NCBI RefSeq assembly: GCF_025506355.1
Contig: NZ_JANZYP010000028.1
Location: 1-64,000, forward strand
DNA from: Sphaerisporangium corydalis
GTDB lineage: Bacteria > Actinomycetota > Actinomycetes > Streptosporangiales > Streptosporangiaceae
Direction of reading: 5' to 3'
DNA length: 64,000 nt
This document shows positions 41,339 through 50,694 of the stretch, piece after piece (position 1 is the stretch's first letter; each line of letters starts with the position of its first letter). The notes beneath the pieces were generated by a model. The model was not told where the DNA came from. It saw only the letters and a program-made list of their open reading frames with translations, and searched no databases. The translations under genes and the position numbers were made by a program.

Positions 41339-42703
41339 GTGACCGACACGAAGTTACGGCTTCGCCGCGACGCGGAGCTATCGGAGGCCGACGGCGTCCT
41401 GCGGGTGACCACCCCGGGGGGCTCCTCGGCGCTGCGCGGCCTGCCGCCCGGCACGGCCGGCGCCCTGCGGGCGCTGGCCGCCGGGGACGTGACCGAGGCC
41501 GACCTCACCGCGACGGTCGTCGCCGGCGACGGGGAGGCCGGGCTGCTCCGCTGGCACATGCTGGTGCGCCGCCTGGGCAAGGGCGGCCTGCTGGAGTACA
41601 GCGTGGACGCCGCCCGGCTCAGGCCGGTCGGCGCCGGGCCGGTGGAACCCGGGGCCGCGCCCGGCCCCGGTGACCGGGTGCGGCTGTCGCGGTTCGCCGT
41701 CACGACGGCCGAGGACGGCGTGCTGGCGGTGCGCTCCCCGCGCCACTCCGGCATCGTCGAGCTGGCGCCGGACGCGGCCGCGATCCTCGGCGCGCTGGCC
41801 GGCTGGACCACCCCGGCCGAGCTGGCCGGGGCGCTCCCCGGCCTGCCGGTCGGGCCGATGCTGCGGTTCTTCGCCGCCGCGGGCCTGCTGGCGCCCACCT
41901 CCGAGGACGAGACGCAGCCGATCGCGCAGTGGTCCCCGAGGGACCTGTGGCTGCACGCCCACAGCCGGGGGCCGCGCGTCACCGGCCGCTACGGCGGTAC
42001 CTACCCGCTGGGCGACCGCTTCGGCCCGATGCCCTCGGCCCCGCCCGCGTTCGGCGGCCCGAGGATCGACCTGTCCCCGCCCGACCTGGAGGTGGTGGCC
42101 AAGGCCGACCCGAGCCTGACCGAGACGCTCGAACGGCGGCGGTCGCTGCGCGAGCACGACCCCGACGACCCGATCACGGTGGACCAGCTCGGCGAGCTGC
42201 TCTACCGGTCGATGCGCCGGCGCGACGGGTACACCGGGTCGGACGGCCAGGAACTCGTCGACCGCCCCTACCCCTCCGGCGGGTCGGTCCACGAACTGGA
42301 GGTCTACCCGCTGGTGGTCTCGTGCCAGGGCGCCGAGCCGGGCCTGTGGCACTACGACACGGCCGGGCACGCGCTGGAGCGCGTCGCCGAACCCGGCCCC
42401 GCGACCGCCATCCTGGTGGAACGGGCCAGGTCCTCGGCGGTGCTGGCGGCCGACCCGCAGGTGGTGCTCATCGTCACCGCGCGCTTCGGCCGGGTGATGT
42501 GGAAGTACGAGACCATCGCCTACTCCCTGGTGCTCAAGCACGTCGGCGTCCTGTACCAGACGCTGTATCTCGTCGGCACCGCCATGGGCCTCGCCGTGTG
42601 CGGGCTCGGGGGCGGGGACGCCGAGGACTTCGCCGCCGCGAGCGGGCTCGACTACTACGCCGAGGGCAGCGTGGGCGAGCTGGTCCTCGGCAGCAAACGG
42701 TGA
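41339..42703 (+). CDS. SagB-type FMN azoline dehydrogenase
   Basis: 454 residues. An N-terminal leader-binding-like region of about 230 residues precedes a nitroreductase-type FMN domain: ETLERRRSLREHDPDDP near 265, LGELLYRSMRRR near 285, RPYPSGGSVHELEVYPLV near 310 and ARFGRVMWKYETIAYSLVLKHVG near 385. In TOMM pathways this enzyme oxidises azolines to aromatic azoles. GTG at 41339, 16 bases after the YcaO gene. Its presence suggests true thiazoles in the product. Confidence 0.9.
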   Translation: MTDTKLRLRRDAELSEADGVLRVTTPGGSSALRGLPPGTAGALRALAAGDVTEADLTATVVAGDGEAGLLRWHMLVRRLGKGGLLEYSVDAARLRPVGAGPVEPGAAPGPGDRVRLSRFAVTTAEDGVLAVRSPRHSGIVELAPDAAAILGALAGWTTPAELAGALPGLPVGPMLRFFAAAGLLAPTSEDETQPIAQWSPRDLWLHAHSRGPRVTGRYGGTYPLGDRFGPMPSAPPAFGGPRIDLSPPDLEVVAKADPSLTETLERRRSLREHDPDDPITVDQLGELLYRSMRRRDGYTGSDGQELVDRPYPSGGSVHELEVYPLVVSCQGAEPGLWHYDTAGHALERVAEPGPATAILVERARSSAVLAADPQVVLIVTARFGRVMWKYETIAYSLVLKHVGVLYQTLYLVGTAMGLAVCGLGGGDAEDFAAASGLDYYAEGSVGELVLGSKR

Positions 42704-42709
42704 TGCGAG

Positions 42710-43525
42710 ATGAAATTCCGCTTCAAAGCGCTCCAGCGGATGCGGGAGCCCGACGAGCTCGACTCCCCGACCCTGCTGGCCTCCCCGCGCGGGTGGATCG
42801 CCACCTTCGTGGTGCTGATCATCGTCGCGGCGGTGACGGTGTGGGCGTTCGTCGGGCGGCTGCCGGTCACGGTGTCGGCGACCGGCCTGCTGACCCACCC
42901 CGGCGGGACCGCCCAGCTGCAGAGCCCGTACGCGGGGCTGGTCCGCACGATGCTGGTCCATCCCGACGACACCGTCCAGCGGGGCCAGGCCGTGGTGGAG
43001 ATCATCGAGACGGACTCCACGACCCCGCGCCTGGTCCACAGCCCGTTCAGCGGGCACGTGGTGGCCGCGACGACCGACGACGGCCACATGGTCATGCCGG
43101 GCGAGGACCTGCTGACCGTCGAGCGCACCGACGCGCCCGGCGACCGGCTGGTGGCGATGCTGTTCGTGCCGGCCGACCGCATGCTGGGCGTCGTCCCCGG
43201 CAGGCAGGTCGACCTGTCGGTCTCCACCGCCCCGCCGGGGAGCTTCGGGCTGCTGCGCGGCCGGGTCGCCTCGGTCAGCACCTACCCGCTGATCCTTGAG
43301 GAGGTGGCCGACCTGGTCGGCGGCGAGTCCGCCGCGCACGGCTACCTCAACGGCACGCCGCCCCGGCTGGTGATCGTCGACCTGGACCGCGACCCGCACA
43401 CGACGTCGGGGTACGCGTGGTCCACCAAGGCGGGCCCGCCGCTGCGACTGTCCTCCCAGGTCAACGTGACCGGCTCGATCGACCTCGGCAGCCAGACCCT
43501 GTTCGACCTGATGCTCGGCCGCTGA
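42710..43525 (+). CDS. HlyD-like secretion protein (NHLM type)
   Basis: 271 residues. One membrane segment near 33-52 (TFVVLIIVAAVTVWAFVG), then a biotinyl-lipoyl-like hairpin (LQSPYAGLVRTMLVHPDDTVQRGQAVVEI) and a beta-rich C-terminus. It is the short membrane-fusion type found in NHLM bacteriocin clusters, joining the ABC exporter to the outside. It starts 6 bases after the SagB gene and precedes two exporter genes. Confidence 0.88.
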   Translation: MKFRFKALQRMREPDELDSPTLLASPRGWIATFVVLIIVAAVTVWAFVGRLPVTVSATGLLTHPGGTAQLQSPYAGLVRTMLVHPDDTVQRGQAVVEIIETDSTTPRLVHSPFSGHVVAATTDDGHMVMPGEDLLTVERTDAPGDRLVAMLFVPADRMLGVVPGRQVDLSVSTAPPGSFGLLRGRVASVSTYPLILEEVADLVGGESAAHGYLNGTPPRLVIVDLDRDPHTTSGYAWSTKAGPPLRLSSQVNVTGSIDLGSQTLFDLMLGR

Positions 43526-43559
43526 AGCGGCACCCGAACGGCCCGAACTGGAGGGACGC

Positions 43560-45824
43560 ATGAGCCAGGCCACGGCGAGCCCGCCCCGAGCTCCCGAGGC
43601 GGGGAGGCCGCCACGCCCGGCCGCCGCCAAGGCCGCCCGGGGGCGGCGGTGGAGATGGCGGAAACGCACCCCGACGGTGATCCAGATGGAGGCGGTGGAG
43701 TGCGGCGCCGCCTCCTTGGCCATGATCCTCGGGTACTACGGGAAGTTCGTCCCGCTGGAGGAACTGCGGGCCGCCTGCGGGGTCTCCAGGGACGGCGCCA
43801 AGGCCTCCAGCGTCATCAACGCGGCGCGGCGCTACGGCCTGATCGCCCGGGGCTTCCAGATGGAGGCCCAGGACCTGCGGACCGCGGCCAAGCCGGTGAT
43901 CATCTTCTGGGCGTTCCAGCACTTCCTGGTCGTCGAGGGGGTGCGCACCCGGTTCGGCAAGGAGATGGTCGCGGTCAACGACCCGGCGAGCGGGCCGCGC
44001 CTGGTCGACTGGGAGGACTTCGACTCCGGCTTCACCGGCGTGGTGCTGACGTTCGAGCCGTCCCCGGACTTCCGCCCCGGCGGGCGGCCCACCCGGGTCG
44101 GGCAGGCCCTGCTGGCGCGGCGGATGCCGTCCGGCCGGGCGCTGCCGCTGGTCCTGCTGGCCAGCCTGCTGCTGGTGGTGCCCGGCATCATCGGGCCCGC
44201 GTTCAGCCGGGTGTACATCGACAGGATCCTGTCCGGCCGCGACCCCGGGTACCTGGTGCCGCTGCTGTTCGGCATGGGGCTGACGTCGGTCGCGGTGTTC
44301 GTCCTGACGTCGGTGCAACGGCACTACCTGCTGCGCCTGGAGATCCGGCTCGGCCTGGTCAGCTCGGCCCGCTTCTTCCGGCACCTGCTGCGGCTGCCCG
44401 TCGAGTTCTTTCTGCAACGCCGCCCCGCCGAGGTCGCCAAACGGGTGCAGGCCAACGACACCGTCGCCGAGATCCTGTCGCGCGACCTGGCGGTCACCGC
44501 CGTCAACCTGGTGCTGGTGCTGTTCTACGCGGCCATCCTCATCAGGTACGACCTGCTGCTCGGCCTGGTCGGGGTCGCCATGGCGCTGCTGAACATCCTG
44601 GTGCTGCGCCGGGTGTCCCGCAGCCGCACCGACGCGGTGGCCGCGCTCCGCGCCGACCTCGGCAACCTGACGTCCACCACCTTCAACACCCTGCAGCTCA
44701 TCGAGACCGTCAAGGCCTCGGGCGCCGAGCCGAACGCCTTCCAGCGCTGGGCCGGGTTCCTGGCCAAGGCGGTCACCGCCAAGCAGCGCCTCGGCGTCGC
44801 CACCGCCACGCTCACGGTGGTGCCGCCGCTGCTGGCCGGGGTCAACAGCGGGCTCATCCTGCTCATCGGCGGCCTGCGCGTGGTCGACGGGGTGATCAGC
44901 GTCGGCATGCTGGTGGCCTTCCAGACGCTGCTCAACGCCCTGTCGCGGCCGGTGACCCAGCTCACCAACCTGGGCGGGCAGCTCCAGGACATCTCCGCCG
45001 ACATCAACCGCCTGTACGACGTCGAGCGCTACCCGGTCGCGCACGTCTTCGAGCCCCGCCCGGCGCCGCCGGTGGACGTCCGCCTGGACGGCAGCCTGGA
45101 GTTCGACGACGTGTCCTTCGGCTACAACCCGATCGCGCCCCCGGTGATCAAGAACCTGTCGTTCTCGGTCGTGCCGGGACGCCGGGTGGCGATCGTCGGC
45201 AACTCCGGCAGCGGCAAGTCGACGGTCGGCAAGCTCGCCGCCGGCCTGTACGTGCCCGGGTCGGGCCAGGTCCTGCTGGACGGCCTCCCGAGGGAGGCGT
45301 ACTCCCGCACGGCCGTGGCGGTGTCGGTCGCCTACGTCGACCAGGACATCAGCCTGTTCGAGGGGACCGTGCGCGACAACCTGACGCTGTGGAGCGACGA
45401 CATCCCCGACGAGGTGGTGATCGCGGCACTGCGCGACGCGGCCATCTTCGACATGATCACCGCCCGGCCCGGCGGCCTGAACAGCAACGTCAGGGAGGGG
45501 GGCCGCAACTTCAGCGGCGGGCAGCGGCAGCGGCTGGAGCTGGCCAGGGCGCTGTCGGTCCAGCCCACCCTGCTGGTCCTCGACGAGGCGACCAGCGCCC
45601 TGGACTCGGAGACCGAACGGATCATCGCCGACAACCTGCGCCGCAGAGGATGCGGCTGCCTCATCATCGCGCACCGCCTGTCCACCATCCGCGACGCGGA
45701 CGAGATCCTCGTCCTGGACCAGGGTGAGGTGGTCGAACAGGGCCGCCACGAAGAGCTGGTCGCCAAGGGCGGGCACTACGCCCGGCTCATCGAGAACGCC
45801 CACAGAAACGGCGACGGGAGCTGA
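43560..45824 (+). CDS. NHLM-type ABC exporter with C39 leader peptidase
   Basis: 754 residues. The N-terminal 180 residues are a C39 peptidase: catalytic Cys in AVECGAASLAMIL near 45, His in FQHFLVVEG near 121, and Asp in VNDPASG near 140. Six membrane segments follow (about 200-450), then the ATPase with GNSGSGKST near 545, FSGGQRQR near 650 and LLVLDEATSALD near 668. It cuts the leader at a double-Gly-like site and exports the modified core. The peptidase catalytic residues are intact. Confidence 0.92.
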   Translation: MSQATASPPRAPEAGRPPRPAAAKAARGRRWRWRKRTPTVIQMEAVECGAASLAMILGYYGKFVPLEELRAACGVSRDGAKASSVINAARRYGLIARGFQMEAQDLRTAAKPVIIFWAFQHFLVVEGVRTRFGKEMVAVNDPASGPRLVDWEDFDSGFTGVVLTFEPSPDFRPGGRPTRVGQALLARRMPSGRALPLVLLASLLLVVPGIIGPAFSRVYIDRILSGRDPGYLVPLLFGMGLTSVAVFVLTSVQRHYLLRLEIRLGLVSSARFFRHLLRLPVEFFLQRRPAEVAKRVQANDTVAEILSRDLAVTAVNLVLVLFYAAILIRYDLLLGLVGVAMALLNILVLRRVSRSRTDAVAALRADLGNLTSTTFNTLQLIETVKASGAEPNAFQRWAGFLAKAVTAKQRLGVATATLTVVPPLLAGVNSGLILLIGGLRVVDGVISVGMLVAFQTLLNALSRPVTQLTNLGGQLQDISADINRLYDVERYPVAHVFEPRPAPPVDVRLDGSLEFDDVSFGYNPIAPPVIKNLSFSVVPGRRVAIVGNSGSGKSTVGKLAAGLYVPGSGQVLLDGLPREAYSRTAVAVSVAYVDQDISLFEGTVRDNLTLWSDDIPDEVVIAALRDAAIFDMITARPGGLNSNVREGGRNFSGGQRQRLELARALSVQPTLLVLDEATSALDSETERIIADNLRRRGCGCLIIAHRLSTIRDADEILVLDQGEVVEQGRHEELVAKGGHYARLIENAHRNGDGS

Positions 45825-45826
45825 CC

Positions 45827-48751
45827 GTGACGGGATTCGTCCCCTTCTTCGCCGAGGCCGCGACCCCGGTGGACTACTCGGCCGACCGCATGCACGTCCT
45901 GTCCGACCTGCGGGAGGTGCTCCTGGTCGAGGAGGGGGCGGTCGACCTCTTCGCGGTACGGCTGGAGGACGGCCTGCCCGTGGGGCGGTGGAACTACCTG
46001 TGCCGGGTCCGCCAGGGGGCGCTGCTGCTCGGCTCGCCCAAGGGCCCCCGGCACAGCATCGTGGGCCGCCCCATCCCGGGCACCCGCGTGTCCCGGATGC
46101 CGCTCGGCCGGTTGCGCGCCCTGTCGGCCACCGGCCGCTCGGGGACCATGGCCACCGGCGAGTACGGCGTGGCCGTCCAGCAGTTCGTCCGCGGGCTTGA
46201 GGCCGGCATCGTCTCGCTGGCCCAGGCCATGCGCAACGGCCTGCCCCCGCGCGAGTTCGTCCCGCTGTCCACCGGCAGGTCCACCGAGCTGGCCGACGGC
46301 GAGGCGGCGCGGTCGGTGGACGGCATCTGCTGGCTCACCGTCGAGGACGGCGCGATCGAGATGCCCGAAGGCGTCGCCGGGCGGCTCACCGCCGGCGCCG
46401 AGGTCTGCGTGACCGAACGCGACTGGGTGGTGGCCACCGGCCAGACCCGGCTCGCCGCCAAGACGACGTGGGAGCTGCTGGCCGACGAGACGATCTGGGC
46501 CAGGTGGGTGGAGTACGCGACCCGCTTCCTCTACACCGTGGACCGCCGCGTCGAACGGCACGGCCTGCGCGAGGTGGAGATGCTGACCCGCCGGGGCGAG
46601 CGGGAGGCGGGCGCCATGCGGACCGCGCGCCAGGGGTTCGACACCCTCGTGCGCGACACCGAGGCCCGGGTGCGGCTGGCCGACGTCACCACCGACTCGC
46701 CCGCGCTGGCCGCCGCCCGGCTGGTGGCCTCGCACGGCGGGTTCCGCGTCACCGCGCCGCCGCCCGGCGGCACGCACGGCAGGCACGTCGATCCCCTGCA
46801 GGCGATCGCGCTGGTCTCGGGGGTGCGCACCCGGACGGTGCGGCTGGACGAGGGATGGTGGAAGAAGGACCTCGGGCCCATGGTGGGCTTCCGGGCGGCC
46901 GACGACGTCCCCGTGGCGCTGCTGCCGATCGGCACCCACTACGTGGTCGCGCAACCGGGGCAGACCCGGGTCACCCCCGTCACCGCGGCGGTCGCGGCGA
47001 CGCTGTCCAACCGGGCCGAGGTGCTGTACCAGCCGCTGCCGCGCGAGGTGCGCACGGTGGCCGGGCTGCTGCGGTTCGGGCTGGCGCGCAACCGCCGCGA
47101 CTTCTGGGTGCTGGCGTCCCTCGGCACCCTGGTCGCGATCATCGGCCTGCTGGTGCCGGCCATGACCGGCATGGTCCTCGGCACGTTCGTCGCGCGCGCC
47201 CAGCACGACCTCATCGTGGAGGGGGCGCTGCTGGTCATCGGCGGGGCGCTGGTGGCGGGCGCGCTGTCGATCGTGCAGAACGTCGCCGCGCTGCGCATCG
47301 AGGGCCGGTCGTCGTCCCGGTTACAGGCCGGCGCCTGGACCCGGCTGCTGTCGCTGCCCGCCACGTTCTTCGCCCGGTACTCCACCGGCGAGCTGGGCAC
47401 CACCGTGCTCGGGGTCAGCGCGGCCCAGGAGATGCTGTCCGGCGTCATGACGACCGCGACGCTCGGGCTGTTCGCCGGGCTGGCCAACCTGGTGCTCGTC
47501 TACTTCTACGACAGCAGGCTCGCCCTGATCGCCACCCTGCTGGTGCTGGTCAGCGTGTTCGTGTGCGGGCTCGCCGGGTACTTCGAGGTCCGCCTGCAAC
47601 GCCGGCTGTACGAGCAGGAGCAGAAGCTGTCCTCGCGGGTGTTCCAGCTCCTGACGGCCGTGCCGAAGCTGCGGGTGGCCGCCGCCGAGGACCAGGCGTT
47701 CAGCGTGTGGACGCGGGACTTCCTGCAGACGCGCAGCACCTCCGCCTCGGCGCGGCGGCTGCAGAACCTGGTCACGACGTTCAACGCCGGCTACCCGCTG
47801 GTGTGCTCGGTCCTCATCTTCGCGATCGCGGGCGGGCCGTTGCGCGGCCAGCTTCCCATCGCCGCGTTCCTGGCGTTCTTCGCCGCGTTCAACCTGCTCA
47901 TCGCCTCGGTGCTGCAGTTCACCGGCTCGGCGATCACCGCGATGAGCATCGTGCCGATGCTGGAGAAGCTGGCCCCGATCCTGTCGGCCGAGCCGGAGGA
48001 GCAGACGGGCAAGGCCGACCCCGGCGACCTGTCGGGCCGCATCGCCATCTCCCGGGTGTCGTTCAGGTACGGCGACGACGGCCCGCTCGTGCTGAGCGAC
48101 ATCGACCTGTCGGTGGACCCCGGCGAGTTCGTCGCGATCGTGGGCCCCACCGGCAGCGGCAAGTCCACGATCCTGCGCCTGCTGCTCGGCTTCGAGGAAC
48201 CGGTCGCGGGCACCGTCCTGTACGACGGCCAGGACCTGACCGAGCTGGACATCGGCGCGGTCAGGCGGCAGTGCGGCGTCGTCCTGCAGAACGGCGCGCT
48301 GCTCGCCGGGGACATCCGGCAGAACATCATCGGCAGCACCAACCATTCGGTCGACGACGCCTGGGAGGCCGCCTCGATGGCCGGCATGGCCGAGGACATC
48401 TCGGCCATGCCGATGGGCATGAACACGGTCCTGTCGGAGGGCGTCAACACCCTGTCGGGCGGCCAGCGGCAACGGATCATGATCGCGCGGGCCCTGGTCT
48501 CCCGGCCCCGCATCGTCTTCTTCGACGAGGCCACCAGCGCCCTGGACAACCCCACGCAGAACGCCGTCGCGGAGAGCACCCGCCAGCTCAACGCCACCCG
48601 CATCGTGATCGCCCACCGGCTGTCCACGATCAGGGCGGCCGACAAGATCGTGGTGATGGACGGCGGGCGGATCGTCCAGCAGGGCCAGTACGACGAGCTG
48701 GTCTCCGACACCGGCGGGCTGTTCGCCCGCCTGGCCAGCCGGCAGATGTGA
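45827..48751 (+). CDS. NHLM-type ABC exporter without peptidase
   Basis: 974 residues. The first 400 residues are a soluble N-terminal extension typical of the second NHLM transporter, with no C39 active site visible. Then six membrane segments (about 430-700), Walker A GPTGSGKST near 775, LSGGQRQRIM near 880 and IVFFDEATSALD near 900. It starts 2 bases after the previous exporter gene. In NHLM clusters the two ABC proteins are thought to work as a pair. GTG start. Confidence 0.9.
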   Translation: MTGFVPFFAEAATPVDYSADRMHVLSDLREVLLVEEGAVDLFAVRLEDGLPVGRWNYLCRVRQGALLLGSPKGPRHSIVGRPIPGTRVSRMPLGRLRALSATGRSGTMATGEYGVAVQQFVRGLEAGIVSLAQAMRNGLPPREFVPLSTGRSTELADGEAARSVDGICWLTVEDGAIEMPEGVAGRLTAGAEVCVTERDWVVATGQTRLAAKTTWELLADETIWARWVEYATRFLYTVDRRVERHGLREVEMLTRRGEREAGAMRTARQGFDTLVRDTEARVRLADVTTDSPALAAARLVASHGGFRVTAPPPGGTHGRHVDPLQAIALVSGVRTRTVRLDEGWWKKDLGPMVGFRAADDVPVALLPIGTHYVVAQPGQTRVTPVTAAVAATLSNRAEVLYQPLPREVRTVAGLLRFGLARNRRDFWVLASLGTLVAIIGLLVPAMTGMVLGTFVARAQHDLIVEGALLVIGGALVAGALSIVQNVAALRIEGRSSSRLQAGAWTRLLSLPATFFARYSTGELGTTVLGVSAAQEMLSGVMTTATLGLFAGLANLVLVYFYDSRLALIATLLVLVSVFVCGLAGYFEVRLQRRLYEQEQKLSSRVFQLLTAVPKLRVAAAEDQAFSVWTRDFLQTRSTSASARRLQNLVTTFNAGYPLVCSVLIFAIAGGPLRGQLPIAAFLAFFAAFNLLIASVLQFTGSAITAMSIVPMLEKLAPILSAEPEEQTGKADPGDLSGRIAISRVSFRYGDDGPLVLSDIDLSVDPGEFVAIVGPTGSGKSTILRLLLGFEEPVAGTVLYDGQDLTELDIGAVRRQCGVVLQNGALLAGDIRQNIIGSTNHSVDDAWEAASMAGMAEDISAMPMGMNTVLSEGVNTLSGGQRQRIMIARALVSRPRIVFFDEATSALDNPTQNAVAESTRQLNATRIVIAHRLSTIRAADKIVVMDGGRIVQQGQYDELVSDTGGLFARLASRQM

Positions 48752-48778
48752 CCGCGTGACCGAGCCGAGGACGTGACC

Positions 48779-49099
48779 ATGGAATTCGCACTGCTGATCC
48801 ACGGAGCCGAGAGCGCGTGGGCCGAGATGGCCGGCGACGAACGGCAGGACTACTTCGCCGCCCACCGCGCGTTCGGCGCGGGCCTGCGCGAGTCGGGCGT
48901 GCGGGTGGTCTACGGCTGCCGCCTGGCCCGCCCCGAGTCGGTCGCGGACGCCAAGCCGCGCGACGACGGCGAGCCCGAACTGGGCGGGATGTGGATCCTG
49001 GACGTGCCCTCCGAGGACGAGGCCGTCGCATGGGCGGAACGCCTCCCCTTGAAACCGGGGGACGTGGTTGAGTTGCGTCTCTGCGAGCATGGAGGATGA
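48779..49099 (+). CDS. YCII-domain protein
   Basis: 106 residues. The YCII/DGPF pattern is present: EFALLIHGAESAWAEM, AHRAFGAGLRESGVRVVYG, GMWILDVPSEDEAVAWAERLPL, with a conserved His at HRAF. YCII proteins are dimeric alpha+beta barrels with mostly unknown roles. It is 27 bases after the exporter gene and is followed by a second YCII gene, so both belong to the RiPP operon. Their function there is unknown. Confidence 0.82.
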   Translation: MEFALLIHGAESAWAEMAGDERQDYFAAHRAFGAGLRESGVRVVYGCRLARPESVADAKPRDDGEPELGGMWILDVPSEDEAVAWAERLPLKPGDVVELRLCEHGG

Positions 49100-49198
49100 C
49101 AGGGCTCATGCCAAGCCTCGGCGGCCCCCGCCCGCGCCTTGAGGTCATTCCTCACGGCGTCACGCTCACGGGCAGGACCCATGAGGGAGGATCAACAC

Positions 49199-49540
49199 GT
49201 GGATTTCGTGCTACTCATACATGGCGACGAGACGCTTTGGGACGCCTTCACTGAGGCCGAGCGGGACAAGATGGCCGAGGCGCACCGCCAGTTCGGCCGC
49301 TCGATGGTGGAGTCGGGTGTCATCGTCAAGTACGGCTGCGGGCTGACCAGGTCCCACGCGGCCAAGCTGGTGCGCCCCGACGGGCCCGCGGTCGCGGGCC
49401 CGTACGCGGTCGGGCGCGAGCAGATCGGCGGCATCTGGGTCATCGAGGTGCAGTCCGCCGACGAGGCCGAGTCCTGGGCGCGCAAGATGCCGTACGCGCC
49501 GGGCGACATCGTGGAGGTACGCCCCTGCGATCCCGCGTGA
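49199..49540 (+). CDS. YCII-domain protein, paralogue of the previous gene
   Basis: 113 residues with DFVLLIHGDETLWDAF, AHRQFGRSMVESGVIVKYG and GIWVIEVQSADEAESWARKMPY. It is clearly related to the YCII gene just upstream, so it arose by duplication. GTG at 49199 follows GGGAGGATC. It is the last gene of the operon. Confidence 0.82.
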   Translation: MDFVLLIHGDETLWDAFTEAERDKMAEAHRQFGRSMVESGVIVKYGCGLTRSHAAKLVRPDGPAVAGPYAVGREQIGGIWVIEVQSADEAESWARKMPYAPGDIVEVRPCDPA

Positions 49541-49567
49541 CCGCCGCCCGGCCGGGCACGCCCGGGC

Positions 49568-49615
49568 GATGTCCGCTGAGGCATGCGTCGGGGAGATGTC
49601 CGGTGAGGCACGCAT
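49568..49615 (+). repeat. Tandem repeat after the second YCII gene
   Basis: GATGTCCGCTGAGGCATGCGT at 49568 and a copy with three changes at 49595, period 27, just after the YCII stop. It does not include the stop codon. Confidence 0.7.
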
Positions 49616-49616
49616 G

Positions 49617-49651
49617 GGCCGGTTCGCCGCCGTGGGGGGCGGGAACCGGCC
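49617..49651. terminator. Bidirectional terminator
   Basis: GGCCGGTT-CGCCGCC at 49617-49631 pairs with GGCGGG-AACCGGCC at 49638-49651 with one mismatch. It lies between the YCII operon and the convergent P450 operon. Confidence 0.72.
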
Positions 49652-49663
49652 ACTCGCCGCCGG

Positions 49664-49849
49664 CTAGTAGCGCGGCCTCCTGCTGAGCACGACACCCACC
49701 CCCAGGAAGATGATCCCGGCGGCGCCGTAGATGACGGCCAGCGACGTCGTGGGCGGCTTCTGGCTCGCGTTCATGACCGCCAGCGCCAGGCCGACGATCC
49801 CACTGATGTAAGCGAAGATCGCAACGAAGATCTTCCAGAACGGGCTCAT
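49664..49849 (-). CDS. Small two-span membrane protein in the P450 operon
   Basis: 61 residues: FWKIFVAIFAYISGIVGLALAVM, a short loop, then SLAVIYGAAGIIFLGVGVVL and RRPRY. I do not recognise the family. The ATG overlaps the methyltransferase stop by 4 bases and has GGAGGAAGAG before it, so it is a real gene of the P450-methyltransferase operon. It could anchor the tailoring enzymes or act in self-protection; no evidence decides. Confidence 0.7.
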   Translation of the reverse strand: MSPFWKIFVAIFAYISGIVGLALAVMNASQKPPTTSLAVIYGAAGIIFLGVGVVLSRRPRY

Positions 49850-50694
49850 CTCTTCCTCCATGTGGTTCCGGCCGGACCGCCCGGTGCGGTGCCGGCCACG
49901 ACGAAGCCGAGCAGCATGACCCACGCGTCCGGGTCGGACCTGAACCGCTTCCAGCGGTCGGCCGCCAAGGCGAGCTGGGCCATCGACAGAGCGCCCGACG
50001 CCACCAGCGGGACCAGCCGTTCCGGCCCCATGTGCGGCGCGAAGGCCTCCGTCGGGTGGTCGTCGTTGGTGGTGGCGAACGGGCGCAGCGCCACGTCGGC
50101 GAAGCCGGCCCCGCGCAGCAGCCGGGTCAGCTTCCGCCCGATCTGGCGGTCGCCCCCGGCGCCGCGCTGGGCGCCCGCCATCGTGGCGTGCACCGACGCC
50201 AGCTCGGGGTACATGGGGTCGGCGAGCCCCCACAGCATGCTGTCGACCTCGACCACGATCAGCAGCCCGCCCGGCCGCAGCACGCGCAGCGCCTCGGCCA
50301 GCACCGGCGCCGGGTCGGCCACGTGCTGCAGTACGTATCGCAGCAGCACCCCGCCGACGCTTCCCGTGCGCAGGGGCAGCCCCCGGCCGTCGGCCGCCAG
50401 GCGGGGCACCCCGGGGCAGGCGGCGTGCGCGAGCACGGTCTCGTCGATGTCGGCCGCCACGATGGGCAGGTCGGGCTCGGCGGCGCGCAGCCGGCGGGTG
50501 ACCGCCCCTGACCCGGCGCCCAGCTCCAGCAGCGGGCCCGCGCCGCGCAGGCCGAGCTCGCGCATGATGCGCAGTTCCTCGTCGAAGGACAGCTCGGCCT
50601 GGGCCTCCAGGCGGGCCAGCTCGCCGCGCAGCCCGCCTGAGGTGGTGTTGGCCGCGTCGTAGGAACCGGCCCGGTGGACCGTGGGGGCGCTCAT
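49846..50694 (-). CDS. SAM-dependent methyltransferase
   Basis: 282 residues. Class I methyltransferase: LLELGAGSGAVTRRL near 55, IVAADIDETVL near 77, ADGRGLPLRTGSVGGVLL near 100, then VLRPGGLLIVVEVDS near 140. The C-terminal region is of its own type. It overlaps the P450 gene and the small membrane protein gene by 4 bases each. In the cluster it may methylate a group made by one of the oxygenases; O-, N- or C-methylation cannot be told. Confidence 0.88.
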   Translation of the reverse strand: MSAPTVHRAGSYDAANTTSGGLRGELARLEAQAELSFDEELRIMRELGLRGAGPLLELGAGSGAVTRRLRAAEPDLPIVAADIDETVLAHAACPGVPRLAADGRGLPLRTGSVGGVLLRYVLQHVADPAPVLAEALRVLRPGGLLIVVEVDSMLWGLADPMYPELASVHATMAGAQRGAGGDRQIGRKLTRLLRGAGFADVALRPFATTNDDHPTEAFAPHMGPERLVPLVASGALSMAQLALAADRWKRFRSDPDAWVMLLGFVVAGTAPGGPAGTTWRKR

